From contig NZ_CP016076.1 of the NCBI RefSeq assembly GCF_001941625.1, positions 5,502,001 through 5,566,000 of the forward strand: 64,000 bases of DNA, read 5' to 3'. The notes beneath the pieces are model-generated. The model had not been told where the DNA came from. It was given only the letters and a program-made list of their open reading frames with translations, and searched no databases. Position 1 is the first letter of the stretch. Every line of letters begins with the position of its first letter. This DNA comes from Actinoalloteichus fjordicus. GTDB taxonomy: Bacteria; Actinomycetota; Actinomycetes; Mycobacteriales; Pseudonocardiaceae. Of the stretch, positions 17,070 through 23,785 are shown one piece after another. Made by a program: the position numbers and the translations under genes.

Positions 17070-18515
17070 CTAATCGCAATAGCCAGACGATGCCTCTGGG
17101 TCGAGCGGGCCTGCGGGCGGGATGTTGTGATTGAGCCGGAACGTGTTCCCCGGGTCGTAGACCGCCTTGATCTCGGTCAGTCGCCGGTAGTCCGCCGGGT
17201 CGTACGCCGAGCGCACCTGGGCGCCTGCGTCCTCGCCGTTCATGAAGTTCAGCAGCCGGCCGCCGGTGCGCCACGGCGCGACCGCGTCGAGGATGCGTCG
17301 GTGCGCGGGGCGGATCTCCGCGATGTCAGCGCGTTCCCGCCGGGAGACGACGTTGAACAGGAACCGTGCGTCGCGGTGGCCGACCGCGTTTGCCACCGCA
17401 GGCGGGTGCGCGAGCCGCCCGCCGAGGTGGCGTAGCTCGAAGAGGTGCGGCAGCACCGTCTGTGGCGGTACCTCAGCGCAGATCACCCGCACGGCGTCGG
17501 CGTCGAGTTCGCCGAGCAGGGCGGTCCCCGCCTCGATGGAGCCGGGGAAGGGCGGGTCGTTGTAGATGGACCCGGCCTCGGTGTAGGGCAGTTCGCGGAG
17601 GGTGTCGTCCGTCGGGCCGAGCGCCCGCAGCGGCGCCACCAGCCGATCGGCGTCGGCCAGGACGTCTGCCGAGTAGGCGATGCGGATGTGGAGGGCCTCG
17701 CGGCCACGCAGCTCCGGCGGGAACACCGGGGCGTCCGGGTAGGACATCTGCGCGATCGACGAGCTCAGTCCGTCCGGCACGGTGGCGGTCCAGTCCAGGT
17801 AGGCCGCCAGGACCTCGGCGGCCCGTTCTCCCGGGAATTGCAGGCCTCCGCAGTAGAGCGTGCCGACCGGCATGAGGTCGATCTCGATCCCGATCACGAC
17901 GCCGAAGTTGTCCCGGCCGCCACGCAGAGCCCAGAACAGGTCCGGGTCGGAGTCCACCGTGACGTGTCGAAGCCTGCCGTCCGAGGTGACGACGTCGAGG
18001 CTGCGCACATGGTCGGCGGCGTAGCCGTAACGCCGAGACAGCAGGCTGAGCCCGCCCGCGAGCGTGTAGCCGACCACACCGAGGCCGGGATAGGAGCCAG
18101 AAAGCGGCGCGAGCCCCGCGGGCGCCGCCTCGTGGATCACCTGGTCCCAGCGCGTCCCCGCTGCCACCCAGGCGGTGCCCGCCTCGGCGTTCACCCGGAC
18201 GCCTGCGATCCGGGAGGTGTTGATCAGCACGCCGCCCGAGCCCGCGATGCCTGCCGATGCGTGCCCGGTGCCCTGCACCGCCATCGGAAGCCCGTGGCCG
18301 GTCGCGAACGCCACCGCCGCCTGCACGTCGGCGGCTCCGGTCGCGCCCACCACCAGGTCGGGCCGATGTCGGCGGGCCAGCTGGTACCCGGTGCGTTCCG
18401 CGTCGTAGTCCTCATCCGCCGAGGTGAGCACGGGGCCCTTCACCCGCGCGGCGAGGGCGGCGATCTCGGCGGCGTCGATGTCTGCGACCTCGACGGGTGG
18501 TTTGACACTGCTCAT
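17070..18515 (-). CDS. FAD-binding oxidoreductase, berberine bridge enzyme type
   Basis: 481 residues from ATG 18515, preceded by GGGGAGAG. FAD-binding PCMH domain at about 50-225: the VQGTGHASAGI stretch carries His85, the usual site of covalent 8-alpha-histidyl FAD attachment, and YPGLGVVGYTLAGG the second FAD loop. The cysteine used for a second flavin bond in bicovalent members is absent, so single attachment is likely. The C-terminal BBE motif is YRRLTEIKAVYDPGNTFRLNHNI, followed by a short extra tail. Such enzymes oxidise alcohols, sugars or alkaloid-like substrates. It heads a reverse-strand run with hydrolase, TetR and DUF4260, and its promoter region carries MarR-type and other dyads. 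Confidence 0.9.
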   Translation of the reverse strand: MSSVKPPVEVADIDAAEIAALAARVKGPVLTSADEDYDAERTGYQLARRHRPDLVVGATGAADVQAAVAFATGHGLPMAVQGTGHASAGIAGSGGVLINTSRIAGVRVNAEAGTAWVAAGTRWDQVIHEAAPAGLAPLSGSYPGLGVVGYTLAGGLSLLSRRYGYAADHVRSLDVVTSDGRLRHVTVDSDPDLFWALRGGRDNFGVVIGIEIDLMPVGTLYCGGLQFPGERAAEVLAAYLDWTATVPDGLSSSIAQMSYPDAPVFPPELRGREALHIRIAYSADVLADADRLVAPLRALGPTDDTLRELPYTEAGSIYNDPPFPGSIEAGTALLGELDADAVRVICAEVPPQTVLPHLFELRHLGGRLAHPPAVANAVGHRDARFLFNVVSRRERADIAEIRPAHRRILDAVAPWRTGGRLLNFMNGEDAGAQVRSAYDPADYRRLTEIKAVYDPGNTFRLNHNIPPAGPLDPEASSGYCD

Positions 18516-18540
18516 GATCTCTCCCCTACCGAGCACTTAT

Positions 18541-18591
18541 TAGTAAGGTCACTTTACTAGCAAATGGCTACTTTCATCAAGCCACCTGACT
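18541..18591. promoter_or_regulatory. operators upstream of the FAD oxidoreductase gene
   Basis: Two dyads lie side by side: TAGTAA-N7-TTACTA (18541-18559) and ATCAAG-CCA-CCTGAC (18576-18590). The second, read on the other strand, matches ATCAGG-CGA-CTTGAT at 19359-19373 in front of the nearby MarR gene in 11 of 12 arm bases. The region is AT-rich relative to its surroundings, as expected for a promoter. The rest of the gap, 18592-18866, holds no convincing gene. Confidence 0.6.
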
Positions 18592-18866
18592 AAAATGAGA
18601 GAGTGTCCAGGGATGACGCGAGTCGGAGCAGGGAGGGCGTCGGCGGCGGTGTGCCGACGCCCTCCCCCGCCGACGACGCGGGCACACCACGATCACGCAG
18701 CTCCACAGACACCCACGCGAGCGGGCCGCGACCGATCTTCGGGCCCGAACACTCCTGCTGAGCGCGGGGAGCGACCGATTACCTGATGCGATCAGCGGGC
18801 CTTCACCACAGCCACGACCGCCACCCAGTCGCGACACCGCGCGCCCGCGATCTCGCCGGGCACGCC

Positions 18867-19307
18867 TTACTCGCCGACGATCTCCTGTAGGACGTGCCTC
18901 AGCGCGATGACCCGATCCTCGCCGAAGCGGGCCGCCCAGTCCCGCTCGATCTCACCGAGGATGCGGGCGGCGGCGAGCTGAGCCCGCCTTCCCCGGGCGG
19001 TGAGTCGGATGATCTTCGCGCGCCGGTCGTCCGGGGCGGGCACGCGCTCGACGTAACCGAACTGCTCGAGCTCGCCGATCGTCTCGCCGATGCCCTGCTT
19101 GGTGACTCCGGATCGATCGGCGAGATCGGTCAGCCTGGAGCCCTCCTCGTCGATGAGCCGGAAGACCTCGCCGTGCTTGTACCGCAGTTCGCCGAAGCCC
19201 TCTTCGGCCAGCCGCTCATGCAGGAGTCGAAGTGTCCGATCCTTCGCGCCGGCGAGCAGCAACGGCATCGGCGGTCGCCGCGCCGCGCTCGCCTCCGGTG
19301 CGCTCAT
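18867..19307 (-). CDS. MarR family transcriptional regulator
   Basis: 146 residues from ATG 19307, chosen over GTG 19328 because GAGGAAGG lies 8 bases upstream of the ATG. Winged-helix region: RYKHGEVFRLIDEEGSRLTDLADRSGVTKQGIGETIGELEQFGYVERVPAPDDRRAKIIRLTARGR, including the wing DDRRAK. It points towards the oxidoreductase operon and has related operator-like dyads both before itself and before that operon, so it probably represses both and is relieved by a small phenolic or similar ligand. The ligand is not predictable. Confidence 0.9.
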   Translation of the reverse strand: MSAPEASAARRPPMPLLLAGAKDRTLRLLHERLAEEGFGELRYKHGEVFRLIDEEGSRLTDLADRSGVTKQGIGETIGELEQFGYVERVPAPDDRRAKIIRLTARGRRAQLAAARILGEIERDWAARFGEDRVIALRHVLQEIVGE

Positions 19308-19344
19308 ATCGTCGACCTTCCTCGCCACCGATTTCTCGGAACAT

Positions 19345-19409
19345 CATATCAGGAAATAATCAGGCGACTTGATAAAAAGATTAATGTTATTTTAGTAAAC
19401 CGCCTTGAT
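19345..19409. promoter_or_regulatory. MarR operator cluster in the marR/arsR intergenic region
   Basis: A full dyad ATCAGG-CGA-CTTGAT sits at 19359-19373. A half-site ATCAGG lies just before it (19348-19353) and CTTGAT recurs at 19404-19409. The same dyad occurs before the oxidoreductase operon. The 362 bp gap 19308-19669 has no gene; it contains this AT-rich block and the ArsR promoter. Confidence 0.6.
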
Positions 19410-19648
19410 AATGTTGCTCTCTTCGGCGCCGACTCGGGGGCTGCCGAATCGAGCCTGACCGGAGCCCCGTCTCGATCGCCGTCGAGCAGGACGACGAGAC
19501 CGACTTGACGCCTGCACGCGGATCGGACGCGCCCGGACAGCCGAACCACGCGCCTCGGGCAGCCCTCGGCGACACGGGCAGAGGCCGTGGCCATGCCCGC
19601 GACCTGGTCCTTGACAGCCCGGCATCGCAGGCTACGATTAAACAGATA

Positions 19649-19658
19649 CTTAATTAAG
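19649..19658. promoter_or_regulatory. palindrome overlapping the ArsR ribosome site
   Basis: CTTAATTAAG is a perfect 10-base palindrome running into the AAGGAG ribosome site (19656-19661) of the ArsR gene. A bound dimer here would block expression of the operon, as in autorepressed ArsR-AHSA1 operons. Confidence 0.45.
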
Positions 19659-19669
19659 GAGTGGGTTCA

Positions 19670-20011
19670 TTGACTGCGAAGGATGCACTGAGCCTGATCT
19701 TCGCCGCGCTCGCCGACCCGACGCGTCGGGAGATACTGACGCGCCTGTCCCGCGGGCCTGCGACCGTCGGCGAGGTCGCCGAACCCTTTGCGATGAGCGC
19801 ACCGGCGATCTCTCAGCACTTGAAAGTGCTCGAGGGTGCCGGGCTCGTCGAACGGACTACGAGTGCTCAGTGGCGCACACTGACGTTTCGCCGCCAACAG
19901 CTCGACACGGCGTCGGAATGGGTGGAGCGGCATCGACGCGAATGGGGCGAGCGGTTCACCCTGCTCGATGAGCACCTGGCCGTCATGAAAGAGGAGAAGA
20001 ACAATGGATAG
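19670..20011 (+). CDS. ArsR family transcriptional regulator
   Basis: 113 residues. TTG at 19670 is preferred because AAGGAG ends 8 bases before it; GTG at 19661 overlaps that site. Winged helix: IFAALADPTRREILTRLSRGPATVGEVAEPFAMSAPAISQHLKVLEGAGLVERTTSAQWRTLTF, the 'SdpR-like' ArsR type without metal-binding cysteines. The final eight bases overlap the AHSA1 gene. ArsR-AHSA1 pairs are common in actinobacteria and usually autoregulated. Confidence 0.92.
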   Translation: MTAKDALSLIFAALADPTRREILTRLSRGPATVGEVAEPFAMSAPAISQHLKVLEGAGLVERTTSAQWRTLTFRRQQLDTASEWVERHRREWGERFTLLDEHLAVMKEEKNNG

Positions 20012-20483
20012 CACCGGGACCGTTCCCGAGTTCACCATCGTCCGCACCCTGGACGCACCGCGAGAACTGGTATGGCAGGCCTGGGTGGATCCAGCGCACC
20101 TCACACACTGGTTCCATCCGAACGGCTTGCACACGCCGCAGGAGTCGATCTCTTTCGACGCGCGCGAGGGCGAGCGTTATCGATACACGATGGTCGATTC
20201 CGACAGTGGCGAGGCGCATACCGTCGGCGGTGTGTTCCTCGAAGTCGTGCCTTTCGAACGACTCGTGTTCACGTGGGCACAGCCGGATGACCTCCCCGAG
20301 GCGTCGCCGGTGGCGACGGTGACTTTCGCTGCCCAGGATCAGCGCACCGAGATGACCTTTCACCTGCGAGGCATCGCCGGGCACCGAGGCGACGGCGACG
20401 TCCACGACGGCTGGGACGAAGCGCTCACCAACCTTGCGGAACACGTGACCGCCCAGCAGGCCGACGCGACGGACGACAGCTGA
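20004..20483 (+). CDS. SRPBCC/AHSA1 domain protein
   Basis: 159 residues with the START-like AHSA1 pattern: FTIVRTLDAPRELVWQAWVDPAHLTHWFHPNG at the N-terminus, GGVFLEVVPFERLVFTW in the middle and a C-terminal helix HDGWDEALTNLAEHV. The fold binds hydrophobic ligands. Overlaps the ArsR gene by eight bases and is followed 13 bases later by the DHFR-like gene, so the three form one operon. Ligand unknown. Confidence 0.9.
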   Translation: MDSTGTVPEFTIVRTLDAPRELVWQAWVDPAHLTHWFHPNGLHTPQESISFDAREGERYRYTMVDSDSGEAHTVGGVFLEVVPFERLVFTWAQPDDLPEASPVATVTFAAQDQRTEMTFHLRGIAGHRGDGDVHDGWDEALTNLAEHVTAQQADATDDS

Positions 20484-20496
20484 AACGGAGGACGTC

Positions 20497-21066
20497 ATGG
20501 GACGTCTGATCATCGAGCAGATCGTGTCGGCCGACGGTTCCGCGCAGGACGCCGACGGCGGCATGAATCATGTCCCTTCGACCGTGGACGACGGCGGCTG
20601 CGACGTCGACCAGCGCGCACGACTGGCCGATGTCGAGGCAGTCGTCCTCGGTGCGAATACCTATCGTCTCTTCTCCGGTCATTGGCCGCAGGTCACCGAA
20701 GACCAGGATCTCCTCGCCTCGATTCTCAACACGCGACCGAAACACGTCGTGTCGAACAGTCTCACCGAGGCGCCCTGGGGTGCTTTCGCACCTGCGACGG
20801 TGGAAAGAGGCGATGGTGTCGCCACGATCCGAAGGCTGAAGGCCCACTATTCGGGCGAGATCGTGCTGTGGGGCAGTCTCACCCTGGCGGCAGGCCTCTT
20901 CGACGCCGGAGAAGTCGACGTCCTCCGCCTGCGAATCGTGCCGACCCTGGCAGGCGGGCGCCGTACCTTCACCACACCCGACCTGGGTGTGCGGCGTCTT
21001 GAGCTCGTCGAGTCCCGCGCCTACAGCGGCGGACAGATCGTGGTCAAGTACGCACTACCGCAGTGA
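20497..21066 (+). CDS. dihydrofolate reductase family protein (RibD C-terminal-like)
   Basis: 189 residues. N-terminal strand MGRLIIEQIVSADGSAQDADGGMN, the VVLGANTYRLFSGHWP motif, NADPH-binding stretch GEIVLWGSLTLAAGLFDAGEVDVLRLRIVPTLAGGRRTF. It belongs to the RibD-C/YyaP group, mostly uncharacterised pyridine-nucleotide reductases rather than the true folate enzyme. ATG at 20497 follows ACGGAGG. Third gene of the ArsR/AHSA1 operon. Confidence 0.88.
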   Translation: MGRLIIEQIVSADGSAQDADGGMNHVPSTVDDGGCDVDQRARLADVEAVVLGANTYRLFSGHWPQVTEDQDLLASILNTRPKHVVSNSLTEAPWGAFAPATVERGDGVATIRRLKAHYSGEIVLWGSLTLAAGLFDAGEVDVLRLRIVPTLAGGRRTFTTPDLGVRRLELVESRAYSGGQIVVKYALPQ

Positions 21067-21192
21067 CCGTCCGGCCCAGTCGGCTCCGCCGGGAGCAGGC
21101 TGGGCCGTCACAGCAGGCCGCCGCCGTGTGCGGTCATGGTTCGCCTCCACCGCTCGCGCGTCCGGCCGAGTGGCATGACGCGCTTTCGCTCC

Positions 21193-22041
21193 TCAACCCT
21201 CGCCGGTTCGCGCCCGCCGCATCGTCGCCTCGATTCCGTCGAGCAGGACGGCGAGGCCGACCGCGACACTCGTGCGCGCCTCGCCCTCCAGGTAGGGCTC
21301 GTCCCCCGCCTGGGGGCGGGCTGCCGATCCGGACTGCTGCGCCACACGCGCACTCGCGGCCTGGAACCGGGCGACGAAGGGGAAGCGCTCCGCGAAGTCG
21401 GGGGCGAACTCGGGCAGCAGCGTCGATCGAGCCTGCCACCACTCCTCGTCGGTCACCCCGGTCGCTGTCGGTGCCTGCCGGGCCTCCGCGATCGTCTTCG
21501 CCGCGCCCCGGACGAAGTGGAACAGCGTCGCCACGATGGCCTGCACCTCGCGGGCGCCCAGGCCGGTCGTGGCGAGGATGCGCAGCAGCGTCTCCAGGAC
21601 GAGGTACTCGTTCGGCCCGAGCACCGGCCGCGCCTGCGACACCTGCAACACCCAGGGATGGCGGACGAAGCACGTGAGGACGTCGTCGACCCACCCGGTG
21701 ACCGCCGATCGCCAGCCGACCTCCGACGCAGCCGGGCTCGGCCCGACGAACAACCCGGCCAGCACCCGGTCGTACATGAGGTCGATCAGCTCGCTCTTGC
21801 TGGGCACGTAGGTGTAGAGCGCCATGGCCGTCCGACCCAGCCGGTTCCCGACCGCGCGCATCGACAGCGCCGTCATCCCCTCCGCGTCGGCGACGACGAT
21901 CGCCGCGTCCACGATGGCGTCGACACTCAGCGCCGGTCTCGGCCCCGGACCGGTACGCGGCGGCGGCTCGTCGTCGGTCCGCCACAGCAGGGCCATCGAG
22001 CGTCGCGCGTCGCCCTGCCCGGCAAAGACCACCACTTGCAT
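21193..22041 (-). CDS. TetR family regulator with TetR-like C-terminal domain
   Basis: Helix-turn-helix: LSVDAIVDAAIVVADAEGMTALSMRAVGNRLGRTAMALYTYVPSKSELIDLMYDRVL, followed by a C-terminal domain of the tetracycline-repressor type (GWRSAVTGWVDDVLTCFVRHPWVLQVSQARPVLGPNEYLVLETLL). The start is uncertain: ATG 22041 directly abuts AAGGAG, GTG 22035 or 22032 has better spacing, and ATG 21996 begins the conserved part (MALLWRTDDEPPPR). Two direct repeats overlap this start region (22039-22091) and are probably its own operator. It is divergent from the siderophore-interacting protein gene, which it may control. Confidence 0.85.
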   Translation of the reverse strand: MQVVVFAGQGDARRSMALLWRTDDEPPPRTGPGPRPALSVDAIVDAAIVVADAEGMTALSMRAVGNRLGRTAMALYTYVPSKSELIDLMYDRVLAGLFVGPSPAASEVGWRSAVTGWVDDVLTCFVRHPWVLQVSQARPVLGPNEYLVLETLLRILATTGLGAREVQAIVATLFHFVRGAAKTIAEARQAPTATGVTDEEWWQARSTLLPEFAPDFAERFPFVARFQAASARVAQQSGSAARPQAGDEPYLEGEARTSVAVGLAVLLDGIEATMRRARTGEG

Positions 22042-22091
22042 CTCCTTACGGCATAAAGTAATCTCGCCCGACATCTCCTTACAGCCTAAAG
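22039..22091 (-). promoter_or_regulatory. two 20 bp direct repeats, probable TetR operator
   Basis: CATCTCCTTACGGCATAAAG (22039-22058) and CATCTCCTTACAGCCTAAAG (22072-22091) match in 18 of 20 bases with a 33 bp period, close to three helical turns. Each contains an imperfect dyad CCTTA-N5-TAAAG. On the reverse strand each copy places AAGGAG directly before an ATG, so a bound repressor would cover both the promoter and the ribosome site. Confidence 0.6.
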
Positions 22092-22261
22092 CTATCAGCC
22101 GGGCCCGTGTGAATTCGCTGCGACCAGCAGCGTCAGGCACCCGTTCATCGGGTGGAGCAGCCGAGGCGTCCTCGCCACGACCCACGCCCGGCGGGCCCTG
22201 CGGCGCCCGCAGGCTTCCTGCACTGTTTCGCCCTCTCCCGAACCCTCGCTGGAGGCACCAC

Positions 22262-23149
22262 GTGGCAGCACTGCCGATCCGATTCATCCACGTCACCGAC
22301 GTGCAGCAGATCACCCCGAGGACGGCCCGTGTCACCTTCGGCGGCGACGACCTCGCCGACCTCGCTTATGACGAGCCCGATCAACAGGTGAAGCTCTACT
22401 TCCCGAAGCCGGGCCAGACCGTGCCACGACTGCCCGACTCGAGCGCCGAGGGCGACTTCTACCGCTGGTATCAGGAGTTCACCGCGATCCCCGAGGACGA
22501 ACAGCCCTGGCAGCGCAGCTACACGCTCCGCGCGCACCACCCCGATCGACGGCTCGTCGACGTCGACTTCGTCCTGCACGAGCACGCGGGCCCCGCCACC
22601 CGGTGGGCGCAGGCCGCCCGGCCGGGAGACGCCCTGGCCATGTTCGGTCCCTCGGCCGACTTCGCCCGGCCGATCCCGCTGCGCACGGCCGTCGCCGAGG
22701 CCGACTTCGTACTGCTGGCGGGCGACGAGACGGCGCTGCCCGCGATCGGATCGCTGCTCGAATCACTCCCCGGCGGCAGCCGCGCCGTCGCGTATCTCGA
22801 AGTCGCCGACGCGGCCGAGGAACAGCGGTTCGACACCCTCGGCGAGGTGGCCGTGCACTGGCTGCACCGGGGCGAGGCCCCACCGGGACGCAGCGGGCTG
22901 CTGCTCGACGCCGTCCGAGGCGCCGAGCTGCCCAGCGGTCGACTGCTCGCCTGGCTCGCCTGCGAGGCGAGCGAGGTGCGCGCACTACGCAGGCACCTCA
23001 TCGGTGAGCGCGGGCTGCCGAGGCACTCCGTCGAGTTCACCGGGCACTGGCGGCTCGCCCGCACCCAGGACGACGCCCCGACCGAGGACGACCTCGCCGA
23101 GGCACGGGAGCGCCTGGCCGACGCGCAGGCCACGCCGAAGCCCGAATAG
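22262..23149 (+). CDS. siderophore-interacting protein (ferric-siderophore reductase)
   Basis: 295 residues. It reduces ferric siderophores in the cytoplasm to release iron, using FAD and a nicotinamide cofactor. FAD-binding domain with RSYTLRAHHPDRRLVDVDFVLHEH (RxYTxR motif, residues about 83-106) and GPATRWAQAARPGDALAMFGP; the C-terminal SIP domain has LLAGDETALPAIGSLLESLP and WLACEASEVRALRRHL. GTG at 22262 follows GGAGG (22251-22256). No siderophore uptake genes adjoin it; the divergent TetR is its only regulatory neighbour. Confidence 0.93.
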   Translation: MAALPIRFIHVTDVQQITPRTARVTFGGDDLADLAYDEPDQQVKLYFPKPGQTVPRLPDSSAEGDFYRWYQEFTAIPEDEQPWQRSYTLRAHHPDRRLVDVDFVLHEHAGPATRWAQAARPGDALAMFGPSADFARPIPLRTAVAEADFVLLAGDETALPAIGSLLESLPGGSRAVAYLEVADAAEEQRFDTLGEVAVHWLHRGEAPPGRSGLLLDAVRGAELPSGRLLAWLACEASEVRALRRHLIGERGLPRHSVEFTGHWRLARTQDDAPTEDDLAEARERLADAQATPKPE

Positions 23150-23309
23150 CCGACCGCCAAATCTTCGGTGTCGCCGCCGCCGACGATGCGGGCCACGGGA
23201 CGGCGGAGCCCGTGGCCGAGCGGACTGGAGGGCGAGACCGGGCGGCACGGCGGTCGGCCGCGCCTGCGGTCGGCCGCAGGCCCCCGGCGCGATCGACAAG
23301 ACCAGGGCC

Positions 23310-23325
23310 GTCAAAATATATTGAC
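23310..23325. promoter_or_regulatory. AT-rich dyad at the start of the small HTH gene
   Basis: GTCAA-AATATA-TTGAC lies 3 bases before the ATG at 23329. It is an AT island in very GC-rich DNA. Being so close to the start, it could be both a -10-like element for a leaderless or short-leader transcript and an autoregulatory site. Confidence 0.45.
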
Positions 23326-23328
23326 CGT

Positions 23329-23550
23329 ATGGACCTCGACCGGATCACGTCGCTGTTGCGCCAGGCAGGTGAGGACGATCCCATCGAGGCGCTGGCCGCG
23401 ACGTCGAAGGCCAGGCAGGAGCTGGAACGGCTGGAGGCCGTCGAGGTACGGCGGGCCAGGGTCGCCGGGCGGACGTGGGCGGAGATCGCGGCCGCGCTCG
23501 GCGTCAGCAAGCAGGCAGTGCACAAGAAGTATCGGGGCGGGCTCTTCTGA
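23329..23550 (+). CDS. small helix-turn-helix protein
   Basis: 73 residues. The N-terminal two thirds are helical (MDLDRITSLLRQAGEDDPIEALAATSKARQELERLEAVEVRRARVAG) and the C-terminus is a helix-turn-helix, RTWAEIAAALGVSKQAVHKKYRGGLF, of the AsnC/sigma-70 region 4-like kind seen in small actinobacterial proteins. No ribosome site is evident; the ATG lies just downstream of an AT-rich dyad. It stands alone between the siderophore-interacting protein and HelD genes. DNA binding is likely; targets are unknown. Confidence 0.75.
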   Translation: MDLDRITSLLRQAGEDDPIEALAATSKARQELERLEAVEVRRARVAGRTWAEIAAALGVSKQAVHKKYRGGLF

Positions 23551-23785
23551 GCTGAGGGAATGAACGTCGCCCGCCGGTCGTCATGACGAGGCGATGGCGA
23601 CGACTACGACCCGACCCACACCCGACTCCTCCTCGGCTGCGCAGCGTGCGACGAGGACCGAGGGTATGCCGAGAGCCCGCTGCCGGTACACGCACGGAAT
23701 CAGCGAGGAGTGCTGCTAAAATCTCTTCCCGGCCGCACACAGAGGCGTAACGAGAGCCAAAGAGTAATTTCGATCGTAGTAAGGG

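Noticed and set aside
23551-23785. Rifampicin-associated element upstream of the HelD gene.
   Set aside because: No matching inverted repeat of the HelR type was recognised; only a weak dyad is present.
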